Below, piece by piece: positions 1 to 13,800 of a stretch of DNA of 64,000 nucleotides (the stretch's first letter is position 1; each line of letters opens with the position of its first letter). The notes under the pieces are model-generated. The model ran no database searches. It was not told the DNA's origin and saw nothing but the letters and a program-made list of their open reading frames with translations. The position numbers and the translations under genes were made by a program. Location of the stretch: positions 186,001-250,000 of the forward strand of contig VTFK01000329.1 of assembly GCA_009617715.1 (NCBI GenBank), given 5' to 3'. Origin of the DNA: Plectrocnemia conspersa (lineage: Eukaryota; Arthropoda; Insecta; Trichoptera; Polycentropodidae).

Positions 1-1680
1 GATACGAATTTCACAAAGACAGGATTCACGATAAGAAAAGACGGTTATAAAGGAGAGCCGAGGCGTTATGTGGCGTGACTGGAATCATCCATCTCAGTTT
101 TGTAAATTGCTGTTTGACAACTTCTTATTTTACGGTTTTAACGGCATTTGTAAACTTCGACTTAAATTTTACGCTTCTGTTTGACAATTTGATATGCTGA
201 TAAGAAATTTCAATTTATCGCCTGTGTTTATTATTTAATTTATATTATTTAAATGCCGGAATTTATCGCGATTAGAGTTTACAATTTGGTATTTTGGCAG
301 TGATGTAACTGCCATGGTCATAAATTTTTAGAAATGAATAAATATTTAATTACATTGTAAATGCAAACTTATTCCTAAAAATAGGGTGGGTTCTATTTTT
401 TAAAGACTATAGAATAATTATAAACTGGTGCTTAAAAGTTTTTCATATTGTATAAAAAAATATTGACGATTCTCTTAGACAAGTTAAATCATATAATACT
501 ATTTCAAAGCAAATTATGAACGATCCAATATTTTTTCATGCTAAATTAATGTATGTTTAGCAGTGCATTTTCTGTACCAGCACACATAATAATTTGGTTG
601 GATTGTTAGGTTTTTATTGAAGGCAAACATAATAAAAGTTGATGGCTGGAATTTATCGGTCGTACATATCCATGGTTTTATTGCAAAAATTGAAGCGATG
701 ATAAATAATCAAATCTTGCCGAAATGCATGAAAGACATGTCAAGCAAACAATGTTTTTATGACACACAGTTTTTATGTTTCGTGCTGAATAAATCTGTCA
801 TACGTAAGTTATGATGATATTGATACAATAAAAGTATTATTGTTATCTAGCGTAGAATCAAAATAATAAAATCAGATAGTAAATAAAGATAGTTAACAAA
901 CTTTTCTTCGTCTTCTTGAAAAGTATAATATCTACTATACAATAATAATTAATATAACCTCTCATCATATCAATTAAAAAATAAGGTAATTGCAAAATTA
1001 ATGATTTTTTAATTAAATCCTAATGATTCTAAACATAATTTCATTCTACAGATATAATTCGATCTCACCTCTTGATTTTTTTTATATTATTTACTATGCA
1101 TGTGCATAGTTTATGGGAGTTTTAATTTGTGTTAGTTGAACATTTGTGTGTATTATATTTATGGAAAAAATATTTTGACCTCCTATGCCAATCTAGACTA
1201 TGTATATGAAATTGGAAAAGAAAAAGTGATCTGTGATAGAAAAATACTGAAATAAATATGCATTATTATTATTAAAATATAAATTTGCGGTAAAATATCT
1301 ATTATTTGTGAGTGACCGTCAGTTTTGCAATTCCAAGAAGGGCAGGTATAGAGGATAACATTTGGGCTCATTCGCACTCGAAAGTTATGAATGTGTCGAC
1401 GGTCGGTTTCCATAATGAGTTAGAACGAGAAAGCTATATGCTGTTGGTATACTATCACCTTCTCAGAAGAATCATTGTCTGGAGAAAGCCACGTGCTGGC
1501 AAATCAATGTTTCCCTATCTTTTGCCGTGTTTCGTTGTTTGCAAAGCTGATTTATTATTTTTATTTTTGTAATTCCATCATCCTATACCTTTTATTTCAT
1601 GTAGGAAGTATTATTATACACTTTGTTATTTTCTGTATATTGTATTATACGTATTTGGTGATTTTTTTGCGGTATAAATT
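1..1680. other. AT-rich non-coding DNA
   Basis: No reading frame here has recognisable protein motifs or plausible splice borders. Short open frames near 617-814 and 1312-1684 have AT-driven composition and no domain that I recognise. No repeat was traced to elsewhere in the window. Confidence 0.55.
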
Positions 1681-3058
1681 GTGATAAAATACTGGGATAT
1701 GTCGTCCAGACAAGATACAGAAAGACTTTTAGACGAATGTGAAGATGATGTCAATGTCGATGAATCTTTTGACAGTAATATCGACTTTGAAGAGTTGGAT
1801 TCAGATGCCACCGACGTAAATGATGTAATCGATAACGAAGCTGATGATTCTTCATCAAAAGATGAAGAAACCGAAGATGATGAATTTACACCAGAAGACA
1901 CCACGTTCATGTCAAGATCTGGTCTAGAATGGCATTCAACTCCACGATACAATTCCAGAACGCGAATCCAGAATATCGTAACATCTTCTTCAGGACTTGG
2001 AACAGAGGCTAGCAATGTGACTACAATAAAGGAAACCTTTGCTCTCTTCATGACTGCAGCGATGATTCAAGAAATAAGTAGTAGTGGAGAATAATCGGGT
2101 CTCTAGAAATGACAATCAAGACCACACCAACCAACCGGAAATAGAAGCATTCATCAGCGTATTGATAGTTTCTAGAAGATGCAATGGCCGTAGACTACCA
2201 CTAAAGAAAATATGGACATCTAACCAGCTTTTTAAGTAATTATTTTTTTCTACGGTCATTTCAAGGAACACATTCGTATATTTATACAGTAAAATTCGCT
2301 TTGATGACAGAAACACCAGACAATTACGATTTCAACAATCGCAAGATAAATTTCGCGCTTTTATCAAAAGTAAGCCCGGCAGATATGGAATAAAAATATG
2401 GGTTGCTGCTGATGTAGAGTCGTCGTATATTTTAAATATACAACCATACATGGGAAAGCAGCAAGTACGAGAGAGAAACCAAGGTGAAAGGGTAGTGACT
2501 GATCTAATTAGTCCTTATATTGGAACTGGACGTGGTGTCATTACTGACAACTTATTTTCGTCAGTGCCCCTTGCTCAAAGACATTTGGAAGACAACATTA
2601 ACAGGAACAATTAGAAAAAATAAGCGTGAAATACCGCAAGAATTTTTGCGTTCACGCTAGCGAGAGGAATTATTTAGTCGTTTTGACTTTACCGTTGACA
2701 TCACATTGGTTTCATATGTTCCGAAAAAAAAAACAATCGGTCACACTGTTGTCAACAGAGTTAGCCATGGAACTTGCCAAGGAGAACATACATTTTCAAA
2801 AAATAGTGGGATATCGTTTCATAAACATATTCAATATGGTTTCACACTTTATGATCAAGCAACTAACGTTGAAACTGTTACTCCACTGACAATACTGAAC
2901 AGTTTAGGAGAAATAGGTGCAGCTTTTGCCCTAGAAATTAGGACAGAAAGACTCGATTTTTTGCACCACCTGCAAGAAAAAGCGATATGTACAGTTCACA
3001 AACACCAGTTGAAAATATTGTCATGTCCAAATTGTTTACAAGATTCAAGCGTAGAATA
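1681..3058 (+). pseudogene. Broken piggyBac-family transposase
   Basis: Decayed DDE transposase of the piggyBac/PGBD type, which cuts and pastes at TTAA. The first block (1681-2094) is a very acidic N-terminal region of about 137 residues, as is common in this family. A second block, about 2360-2600, has the core phrase KSKPGRYGIKIWVAAD followed by PYMGKQQV and VITDNLFSS. These match the regions around two catalytic aspartates. A third block, about 2706-3058, begins VSYVPKKK and ends with a Cys/His-rich tail (CTVHKH..LSCPNC), like the family's zinc-binding C-terminus. The blocks lie in different frames with stops between them, so no functional protein is expected. A TTAA-type end may lie downstream at 3595-3601. 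Confidence 0.85.
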
Positions 3059-3904
3059 AATGAAATATTTATATTATTATCCTAAATATAAATATATTAT
3101 TTTTGTTATTTTGTATTTTATATTATAAATACATTATTTAAAAAAATGTGAATTATTTTTATTTCTTGTGCAATTATTATTTTTAACAATAATAAGTTAT
3201 ATATAAATAATATAATGTTTTACTAATTTTTTAATTGATTTAATTTGTTAAAAATTTAATCGATTTAAAAATAATTAAATAATAATAATTTTATTAGTCA
3301 GTGTATGAGAAACGCTGCAACATGCATCGACAAGTAAACGCTGTAGACGCCCCTCAATCGCCGATCGTTCTTTGGCCAGAAATGTCGCCGAAAAATATGA
3401 CTATAATTTGCAAAAAATGTTAATAAAAAGATATTTTATTCGTTTTATGAAAGTAAATATGCATGGAAACACGTGTTAGATGATTAGGTAAACAATTTTC
3501 TGTTGAAAAAGTATCATAATTTCGAGAATAGTCTGGGGGACAAAAAGGACCCCGGTTCGGAACGCTCGCGATTTTTCTACCTTTCGTACGGGATGGGTTA
3601 AACCGTTTTACGATTTCGAAATTGACTCGAAACAAATTTTACCTATGTATAATCCTTAATTACAGGATTACATAAAATGTGGGTCTATTAAAGGTAGTAA
3701 TTAAAAAGTTACAGTGAAAAACAAATTCTTTGGGTACTTTTTGGCCCCCTTTTCGCCCAGGAAGGGTTAAAAGGAACAAGGATAGTTAAAAAAAAATATA
3801 ATAGTAAAATAAAACTTATTTGATTTAATTTTATATTAGATTTATTAAAAACCATAAAATAAAAAAAATAAATTTACTAAAAGTATTTTTTTAATTTTTA
3901 TTTT
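3059..3904. other. AT-rich DNA with two piggyBac-like GGGTTAA ends
   Basis: After the broken transposase comes AT-rich DNA, then two GC-richer blocks ending in GGGTTAA at 3595-3601 and 3764-3770. Each has a C/G-rich subterminal stretch, such as GGACCCCGG or GGCCCCC. This resembles right-hand ends of TTAA-specific elements. No matching TTAACCC left end was found upstream of the transposase, so the borders are not defined. Confidence 0.35.
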
Positions 3905-4093
3905 GTGTTACACTTAATGAAATATGACTTTAAAAACTCAAAACGTCCATTGATTGATCATGAGGGATGTCCTAAGTTTCGTTATAAAATTTCTCCAAAT
4001 GGAAAAAAACTTTCTCGTTGGGTAATGAAGTGGGTTGAATACTTTTCAGAGCATCAAATAAAAGATCCAAATTTTATGCCCTTTTGTTTGTGA
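3905..4093 (+). pseudogene. Possible FLYWCH-like zinc-finger fragment
   Basis: A short open frame reads SKRPLIDHEG, then FRYKISPNGKKLSRW. The spacing resembles the first half of a FLYWCH domain, with a Leu/Ile-His-x-Gly turn followed by a Gly-Lys-x-x-x-x-Trp strand, but the following Cys and His ligands are absent. There are no good splice sites and no neighbouring exons. It may be a gene or transposon relic, or chance. Confidence 0.25.
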
Positions 4094-7000
4094 AAAATTC
4101 GGCGCTCAGTGTTTTCGAATTAGAAGTTTTTTCTCAAGGTTCTTGAATAAACTTATTAATCGATTCCCCTATGGCTCCTTTACGAGTAACGCTCTGACTA
4201 ACTGTCAGAATCTATTTGTATACAAAGTTATTGATATTCTAGATAATGTATTTTCAGATAACTTGAAAAGATAGTAGATCTAAATTAAAATCTTCCGCAT
4301 TGTGGTGTACGTTAATATTTAAATCCCTTCGATTTTTTGCTAGTCCATTCGGCTAATGATATAAAGAATTTCTTCCCAAACAATTCATTCATTGTTTCCC
4401 GTTTACCGTTGTAATAAAATTTGTAAATGAGCTCCATTACCTGAAATTAGTTTTTTGGTAATGAATATCCTCGTGGTTGTATTTATTATCGTATAAAGAA
4501 GCTCGCTGTTAATGGAAATTCCATCTAATGCAGCAAGTTTTGGTACAATTCCTTCTAAGCTGCTCACTTTATGAGTTTCTTGTTTGTCAGAGATTTTTCC
4601 ACCCCATAACATCTTTAATGTTTTTAAACCCCAGGGGCGTGGCTTCGTAGACAGTGAGACGTTTTGTGAAATCTAGTTAGAGTTTTATTACATTATATTT
4701 CAATTGCGACAGACGATAAATGGCGAGATGTTTTCTTCAAGCGGTGGTGGAGAAGCTAGCGCATGGATGATGTCCGTGGGAGGTCAGAGTGGAAGTTGAT
4801 CCTTCTCTGCTACGGTGATGCTCATATGGAGAAGTTCCTTTCGGGCTGTGATGCGCCGGGCGTCTGCTGGTTTCTTCGATTCGCTGCTGGTGACTGCCCT
4901 CTCCTTATCGGAGTCCAGGGTTAAATATCTAGGGCTGCAAAGCTTGATGACTAGTCACAATTATGCAACGATCATCATGTAGTCGCTTCTTAGAATGACA
5001 AAATAGGTATACGTCTTTAAAAAGGGACATTCGCTTGATGGGCACTGTCCAAGGTCGTTGCATAGCAACGGAAATCTTGTGTTCCAGTGATTTATTATAT
5101 CTGTGACCGTTTCGCAACAAAGAAATATTCTCTCTAAGAACAGAAATCGTGTTATTTATGTGATTTTCTGGTCATAACGAGGGCTTTTGTGTGTGATCCC
5201 ATCCTTTGTTGATAAATTATCATTTTGGTTACATAAATTTATGTAAGTTTTGAGACAAAGACCCTTTCAAACGTGGTCATCTGTATGTGGTTGTTACACA
5301 TCTGTTACATTGTTTTGACATTGACAACAAACGAAATGTAATATCATAAATATTAAAGAGATTCTGATCTAACGGTACTCATTATACCTGATCCTTACTT
5401 AAGAAGTGTATTGAAGACAAATGCACAATAAACGAAAATATTTTCAAAACAAACCAAAATATAATATGTATCTAAGGGCATGCGGGCCGCATGCTCTTAC
5501 CTCTCACTCACTCTCGTCACTTAGCACGCGAGCGAGCGAGAGGAAAAGTATATCACCGCCCACCCCTGGTATGTATATGTATACTGACTATTCAAATATT
5601 TCATCTCGTTTTATTTGTAACTAAGGCGGTTTTAAATCAAAATATTAACCGTTTAATGTAACTTTCGAATAATAATTCTAACATTGAAAAACGGTTTACA
5701 AATTATGTAAATTTAGTCAAGAAACTGGTTTTTCAAACTCAGTTTTTAAAACTGTCAAGTTATAATAGTTAGTAAAGATAGAACCGAATTTAAATTTATA
5801 TTTTATGACGCTCTATTTTTGTGTTTAAAATAACTGCGTCAATTTCATTCTTAGCAAGACTTATAATATGCAATATGTTTGATTTGAAAAGAAAAACAGC
5901 AATATAGTCATATTTAAGTATTAAAATACTGTAATACAGTTTAATGACTTAATGAAAAGTGACATAATTCATCACTTTTATCACAGAACTATCAAGTTTG
6001 CATCAAGAAAACTACGTAAAATTGACTTATACGATTCTTAAAATACAGAGAAAAGCGACCCTTTTCACTTCTACCAATTTATTTACCCCAGTCTAACTCC
6101 AAAATCTCCAAGATTTCAACTTGATCATATTATCTATATTTCGCATAGCAATTGCACAATTTGTATGACAATATTGTTGTCATTCTGATATCATACATGT
6201 AAGGAACACAAAATGTAAGGATTTTATTAGATTTTTTTTCTCTCTACACAAATATTTAAAAAATAAATAAATATGAATAATGTCTTCAATAACATAAGCG
6301 GTTTGAGGAAAGTTTTTCTTTAAAGCCGTAAGGACTCTACAGGTCCGCGTTCATTGATACGAAACGACCCCATATTTTATCTTGAAGGGTCTTCTAGTTT
6401 TAGAGTCGTTTTTGATTTTTTCGAACCATGTCACGATAAATATCCGCCGACAATGCACAAAACTTGGAGAAAATAGTATCAGACACGAATGTTGGCGTCT
6501 ACTTTTGGGTCAAACGTATTATCTTATCAAAATACATGTGTAAACGTTGTTTTGTAACATGAACGATGTAGTGTAGTTTTTCTTTTTGAGAAATATTGCA
6601 ATAGTTTGCATGATTTGAAAAAATGTTTCAGTGAGTTTTAAACGAGCTATAATTCAGATTTATTGTGAAAATAGACCATGCATATACACGACTAATGCTA
6701 ACCCTTATACGCTAAGCTTCGAGTGGGTATTTAACAACACTACATGTGATAGTAACTAATAATTAATAACACAAATTAATTACATTATATATATTTGATT
6801 ATAGCAAAAAACCTGTGCTTTTAAGTACACAAAATATTTATATACATTACTGCAAAAAAAAAAAAAAAATTAATGAATTATAAATTGAAGATTTTTACCT
6901 AACACTATATCAAAAATTAGGATAGATATTTGATATTATCCTTCTTATTTAAATCGTTAAACAACTTAAATATTATTTAATCGTCCATATAATATTTTTA

Positions 7001-8060
7001 GTTATTTCATTAACTATTAGAACATGTCTAAATTTACTGTTCCTTTTAACATTATAATACCCAATTTTTAAAATTTTCGTACCAGTTAATTTAATAGCAC
7101 AATATCTTACTTACGTAATTTGGGCTCTGCAATATTTTAGTTAAGCTTTTGAAAGTGGGCTATAAAAATGTTAGGTCAGAACTCCAATCGATAAATCGAC
7201 TCTTGTATTTCTTGCCAAAATTATACATAAAAATTTATGCTGTTCAATAAAAATCGCGAGTTATTCGATTCGCGAATCGTCAATACACTTTTTACGGTTT
7301 TCGCGTCTGTTTTGCATAGTTTCGAAAGAATATGGTAATATCACTTAATATTTAAGACCACTGTCTCTTTATATTCATTCATACAACGACAGAATGGCGA
7401 TATCGCGATTGTATGTGTAAAAATAAAGGATAATGTCGAGTGGTCTATTGTGGCCGTGGTGCAGTATTATGAACAATGAGGTAGTATGGTTTTTGAGGTT
7501 AACGTTGCTGTTCCTTTATAATGAATTTTGATTTACGATCTAAGTGATTATAAAAATATAGGATATACAATGCTATTAAACTTGTATCGTATCCGTTGAA
7601 TGAACCAATATATATGATATATTACAATCATACACTTATATAAAAATATTAGCAATGCAATAAAAAAAAAACAGAATTTATAAAATATTGATTATGACGC
7701 GTGAGAATAATATTGTTGTATTTTATAAAATTATTAATGCTTAGTATTATTATATAATATAAATAAAATTGCATTTTTAGAATGATTACCATTTCATTTG
7801 AATCAAAATAATAATTAGTGTAAAATTGATAAGATTATTTTCTTCTAATATTTGTATTTATTATGTAGCATTAACATTACATGGGAAAGTGGTATTTAAT
7901 GAAACATTAGAAGCTCAATGTATTGCAAATAAAATAAGAGCAGAAGTGTATTAAAACTGTGTTTTATTATTGATTCTATGAATCATTAAATATATTTTTT
8001 AATTTAAAAATAAATAGTGGTTTATCAATAACAGCAATTAGGACTGACCTGTTTTTAAAT
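4094..8060. other. Non-coding DNA, no gene recognised
   Basis: Mostly AT-rich. A GC-richer stretch at about 4620-5060 has no convincing protein in any frame and could be an old LTR or promoter-like relic. About 5485-5570 matches, in reverse orientation, part of the TIR element in the NSUN7-like intron (25,300-25,375). The palindrome GCATGCGGGCCGCATGC lies near 5478. Any missing 5' exons of the NSUN7-like gene could be here, but I could not identify one. Confidence 0.5.
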
Positions 8061-8087
8061 TTGTTTATTTTTTTTGATTTAATTAAA

Positions 8088-8129
8088 ACCATCGTGGCCT
8101 AACAGGTTACCCCAATGCGCAACGATGGT
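8088..8129. repeat. 3'-terminal hairpin of non-LTR copy 1
   Basis: The arms are ACCATCGT and ACGATGGT, with a roughly 25-nt loop containing TTACCCCAATGCG. The same structure sits just inside the 3' end of the other copies. Confidence 0.7.
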
Positions 8130-8360
8130 CGAAAACAAATTTTAAATTTATAAAACAAAAAACATTTATATACATAAATAGAACAACACTTAAAAATAAT
8201 AAACATAACAAAAAATTATAAAATATCAAAATTAAATGATACAAACTGGATCAGCTCCTCGTAGCTAACATGTCAATATGTAATGCCAGCGTATTAAGGA
8301 GCCGGATGGCCACAGCTATAGGCGAGTCGGCAAGTGCGGACGTCCGAGCCCTAACGGCCA

Positions 8361-8948
8361 TCAAAAGAGGACGCGATCGTGATTCTCGAAAATGTTCTGG
8401 AACCCAAAACTGGAAGCTGGATTGTCGACAGCACCTTTTAGTAATTTGAAAAAATGCTTAGCGACATACAACTTTCTGCGAGAGCTCAGCGAATCGTATC
8501 CCAACGCTCCTAAAAGAAAGGCGCTGGGATATATGTACGGATAATAACCAAATGTCCGTTTGTAAAGGTATCTTAAATACCTTTTTTGAATTTTTTTCAC
8601 TAAAAGGGAATATTTGGCTATTCGGGGATTCCAAATTATAGATCCTGATTCAAGAATGCTACGAACTAAGGTGTCATAGAGGATGCGAATAACTGATGGA
8701 TCGTCAAAGTGAAAGTCATTCCTCATAACAAAGTCGAGCAACTTGGAAGATTTATCACAGACGTCGTGTATGTGTAGAGAGAACCTCCATTTGTTCTCGA
8801 AAGTGATTCCGAGATCTTTAGTGGAAGTTTCTCTAGTCAAAATGTTACCACCGAGATGGTAGAAATAAGCTGATAGCGAATAGGATCGAGAAAATGACAC
8901 AGTATGGCACTTTCCGACACTAAAGGGCAGACAGAAGCCCATCTCCAT
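8361..8948 (-). pseudogene. RT C-terminal fragment of non-LTR copy 1
   Basis: This 195-codon remnant has no YADD catalytic box. It is over 90% similar by eye to the equivalent parts of the 11-kb, 38-kb and 47.6-kb copies. The first methionine is only a chance start. Confidence 0.8.
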
Positions 8949-9158
8949 AAAGAGTCTAAATCACTTTGTAGAGAGAAGGAGTCCACAACAGATCGAATGC
9001 ATTTATATAATTTTAAATCATCTGCGTACAGAAAAAAACTTGAATTTGTTCATTTATAAATAAACAAAAGCAGAGGGCCCAGACTGGATCCTTGAGGAAC
9101 CCCCGAAGGGGTAAAATATTCTTTCAACAATCGGCCACCACAGTTTACAAACTGTCTA

Positions 9159-10773
9159 TTAAAATAAAAAATATATTAAAATGTCGAATGAAGTTATTGT
9201 TATTTTAGACCTTCCTGTATTTTAATTATGTCTCTTAACTAAACATCAACTATTTTTATTGTTATTTTGATCATAAATATACATGTCTATTAAAAATATA
9301 ATGTACCACTTAGAATCGGTTCACTAATGGGATTAAGAAAACTTTCGAATAGTGTTCTCTGTTTTATATTTCACAACGATAAAACAACATACAATGTATC
9401 AAGGTGACTTAACATAGAAAGTTAATGTAAGTGCATTTTGTGTCATGGACTTATATATGGCATTTAAACTTTACACGTGTTACATACAGTTAGTTGGTAA
9501 TGATGCATTGGGTTCGTACAGTCAGTGGTTAAGTTTAAAATATAGGGTACAAACTTGTTGATCCAGTAATGAGTTTCCATAACAAGGAACTTATGTTATC
9601 TGGTTATTACATGACTTGTTTTCTTTGTCATTTGACCTAACATAATTATGATTCGTGTGGTTTGGTTCTGTTTAGTCATCTGGTTAGATCTTACACGTTG
9701 AGGAGATTAACATGATCTTTTAGTCGTTGTTAATGTGGTAAGGCAAATTTATGTATGACTTAAATGTATTTATATATTTATATAATGCTTGTATGTCGAT
9801 AACTAGAAAGAAGCGTAGGGTCTGTACTCGGTTTACAATGAACGTGGTTAGAAAGTAATGATAGGCAAGATACAAGTTTGTTACTAATTTATAACAATCA
9901 GTGGAAGGATTTTAATTTTTATTGCTAACGTAGTAGTAATTTTATTATTAATAATGTGTTCGGGTAGTTTATCTTGCATCCATTTGTATTTGCGACAGGT
10001 ATTGTAATTGTATCAGAATCGATTATCAGCTCTACACCTTAAGGATTATGTCTTTTATTTTAGTATTTTGACTCCTATAGAGTTCTAAAAGTCTCGTGCA
10101 CCTAAGCAATTAGCCTTTATCTATGTCAACCTGACGAATGGGATAAGGGTAGGCCGAATTCGCGAGTAGGTCGCGGCGAACTAATTTATTACAGCCGGTT
10201 TGGCAAGATCGATAGCACAGTTTTAATTAGCAAACCCTCCGGTGGGATCTCCTTCGATAGATCTTGATTGCAATATCCAATTTTGGAGGCAATCTAAGCG
10301 AAAATAAGCATCTGGGTGCAGTTGCGTGATGGCCACGCACGCCATACGACGATTCAGGTCGCAGGGTGATGGTGCACGTCAAGTGCCGAACATGATAGAA
10401 GAAGAATAACGTACAAGGAAAAGTCAATAACAAAACTGTCAGATACTTTGTTGGAGGGTGTTGGTGTATTGGCGAAATTGTACTTTAAAGGCAAACAAAA
10501 GTTTCAAGGCGCGCTTCGATAACTAGGTGAAAAGGTGTGGCGTGAGGGATCTTGGTTAACTTATACATATAAAGATTAATCTTTAAAATTTAAAATATTT
10601 AAAAAATTTAAAATATGAATTGGGAATTGTCTGAGCACACATAGTAACAAGATTAATGAAGACCAGTCGTTCTCAAAATTTTGCATTGATATTCAATTGA
10701 TTAATGGAACATTTTTTTAAATATTTATTTGTAAATTACCTTGATTTAAAATTTGTATTTGATTGTTTTTCAG
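9159..10773. other. Non-coding DNA upstream of likely exon
   Basis: No gene was recognised. 10,140-10,440 is richer in GC (CGCGAGTAGGTCGCGGCG and similar). Its minus-strand open frame at 10,227-10,433 has no recognisable protein. It could be regulatory DNA or part of the intron. Confidence 0.5.
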
Positions 10774-10832
10774 ATAAATGCGTTCTGGAAGAAGCTTTAA
10801 CAGACACTGGATTTTATACTGTTTTTGAAGAC
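10774..10832 (+). CDS. NSUN7: NSUN7-like gene, likely 5' internal exon
   Basis: A polypyrimidine tract and CAG precede the exon, and GACGTAAGT follows, a strong donor. The reading KCVLEEALTDTGFYTVFED enters in phase 1 and leaves in phase 0, matching the phase needed at 21,308. The Leu-Glu-Glu region just before the LLLFDQQ segment fits the order seen in vertebrate NSUN7. The link across 10.5 kb is inferred, not proven. Confidence 0.6.
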
Positions 10833-13800
10833 GTAAGTATAGTTTTTACGTCTTATATGATATTTACATACGAGAAAAGCATATTTCTATTTTTTATAGA
10901 TATAAATTTATGCTAGAGGGATATTATTTATTATTTTGATTAGAGAAACTTCCACTAAAGATCTCGGAATCACTTTATTAGACAGTTTGTAACCTATGGT
11001 AGCCGATTGTCGAAAGAATATTTTATCCCTTCGGGGGTTCTTCAAGGATCCAATCTGAGCCCTCTGCTTTTTGTGTTTTTATTAATGACATTAATACGGT
11101 AATTACAAATTCAAGTTTTCTTCTGTACGCAAATGATTTAAAATTATATAAATGCATTCGATCTGTTGTGGACTCCTTCTCTCTACAAAGTGATTTAGAG
11201 TGGAAATGGGCTTTCGTTAACCGTCTGCCCTTTAGTGGCGAAAAGTGCCAGACTGTGTCATTTTCTCGATCCCATTCGCCATCAGCTTATTTCTACCATC
11301 TCGGTGGTAACATTTTGACTAGAGAAACTTCCACTAAAGATCTCGGAATCACTTCCAGAGAGCAAATGGAGGTTCTCTCTACACATACACGACGTCTGTG
11401 ATAAATCTTCCAAGATGCTCGGCTTTGTTATGAGGAATGCCTTTCACTTTGACGATCCGTCAGTTCTTCGCATCTTCTTTGACACATTAGTTCGTAGCAT
11501 TCTTGAATCTGGATCTATAATTTGGAACCCCCGAATAGCCAAATATTCCCTTTTAGTGGAAAAAATTCAAAAAAGGTATTTAAGATACCTTTACAAAAGG
11601 ACATTTGGTTATTATCCGTACATATATCCCAGCGCCTTTCTTTTAGGAGCGTTGGGATACGATTCGCTGAGTTCTCGCAGAAAGTTGTATGTCGCTAAGC
11701 ATTTTTTCAAATTACTAAAAGGTGCTGTCGACAATCCAGCTATTCTCTAGGAATTCCAGTTTTGGGCTCCGGAACATTTTCGAGAATCACGATCGCGTCC
11801 TCTTTTGATATCCGTTAGGGCTAGGACGTCCACACTTGCCGACTCGCCTATAGCTGTGGCCATCCGGCTGCTTAATACGCTTGCATTACATATTGACCTG
11901 TTTAATGTTAGAAGCTGATCCAGTTTGTATCATTTAATTTTGATATTTTATAATTTTTTGTTATGTTTATTATTTTTAAGTATTGTTCTATTTATGTTTT
12001 GTAAATTTAAAATTTGTTTTCGACCATCGTGGCACATTGGGGTAACTTGGTAGGCCACGATGGTCTTAATTTAATCTAAAAATAAATAAATTACAAAGAT
12101 ACATAGATTATGAAATATTGCTAGAATATTTTTTTAATTTTTTTCAATTATACATTTAGAACATTTTATTTATTGTAACATAAGAGTCTTCATTTTTAGG
12201 CAAAACTGTTTCCAACAATTCCCAGATTTTCAGTCTAGTAGTTAATGCTTACATGTATGTATTAATTATGTCTGATTGACTTACCCAGTTAGTATAGATA
12301 GAACTGTTGTAGAAAATAATCTAAAAAAATAAAATAAATAATGTTTTACTCTATAGTGTTGTCCTGTTTTTTGACAGTTTTTGGGTTATGCAATGGATTT
12401 CCGTTGGATTCTTAAGGCACGCGTTATCCTTACAATGCGTTTACAACAAATATATTTAATCTTTCTGATTCGTGTCGGGTACTTTGACTTAAACTGCAAA
12501 AATTGTTTTCTCATGACGGTGTTCCATTTAAACAAAGATTTTTTGCCTTAGGCGTTGAAATATTGTCTTTATATGTATCACATGCTGAAACTGAGTTTAT
12601 GATTTGGTAGCATACTATTCAGATTATCAAGCCTGTAAATTTGGCTAAAAGCTTTTCGATCGTTTTAGGAGTGTCGATTTAATCCCTCTATTGTTAGTGT
12701 CAATTATTGAACATGACAGTTCAAACAGCTTACTGTAGAATTTAACCACGTTTTAAAGCATCAAGTTAGCGCTAGTTATTCAACGGTTGTTTGACGATAA
12801 TAAAATTGCATGTTTTTATAAACTTTTGTTTTTTTTAATACTGAACTTTGACTGTCAGTTACAGTTATGAAATATTTTTTGTTGTGAAGCTTAAGTCGTG
12901 ACTAAAACAATATTTTTCAACCCCCGATTTTAGAGTGGCAAAATATTTACGTTAAAAAATTCTGGTTTATATTACTGCATGAAACATAAACTGGATGATC
13001 TAAAAAATATAGAAACAACTAACACTAATAAATAATTATGATTAAGAATTTGCTATTCTAAGTCAATAGTACTTAAAAAATATTGAAATAGTGAGGCTTC
13101 ATAAGATTCCCATATCATCTGGACGAAGTACCGTAGCACTAAATATTATGTTTTATCTCTTTCTTCGTTGCATGCGACACCACTCCCACTTTTATTTCTA
13201 GGGGATCGGCATCAGTCCTGGATTGTTAAATGAATAAATTTGATTAACCTACAATACCACTAACATCATACCATAATTTTGCTACTTATGTATCTGATTT
13301 GTTTTTATTTTGCGCAGACATTTAACGATCTTTTAAATAAATATAATTATTATAGTCATTATTAAATGTATTCCTACTATTGTTGTTTCCAAAAGTAATA
13401 AAATATTTATATTTATTATAAGAAAAGAGCATTATTATATAATAAAAATAAAATGGTAAATATTTCGTTAGAAGCGCAGGGTAACACCCCCACGGTGTAT
13501 GGCTGAGAGGCAAATAGTATTGGATTCTAATTAGAATGTAACGGTAAACCGTCGAGCTCGATAGGGAATCTTATGATGCGTACCGCAGAAACTTGCACCC
13601 CTATACGTTCTGTATGAAAAAAATATATAATTTTTTTTTACAAAATGGCGGCCAATGTAAAAATTAAAAGTGCCATAACTTTGCAAAATGTAATTCTACT
13701 GAAAAATGTCGTATGCGAAAATAATTTTTAATTATTTTTTTTTTAATAAAAAACGAGTCTTACGGTAAATTGACCGGGCCCCTGTGCTAGCTTTTATGTG

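Larger units (their letters stand above)
8060..9158 (-). mobile_element. Jockey/CR1-like non-LTR retrotransposon, 5'-truncated copy 1
   Basis: The minus-strand 3' end is at about 8060, with an A-rich tail preceded by the family hairpin (8088-8129). The open frame at 8361-8948 (195 codons) is the C-terminal part of the reverse-transcriptase protein, downstream of the catalytic box, with phrases such as TSTKDLGITFENKW and LRYLYKRTFGYYPY. Upstream, 8949-9158 is out of frame and damaged. The copy stops at the same internal point (TAGACAG) as the inverted copy at 10,979-12,090. There is no functional RT. Confidence 0.85.
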
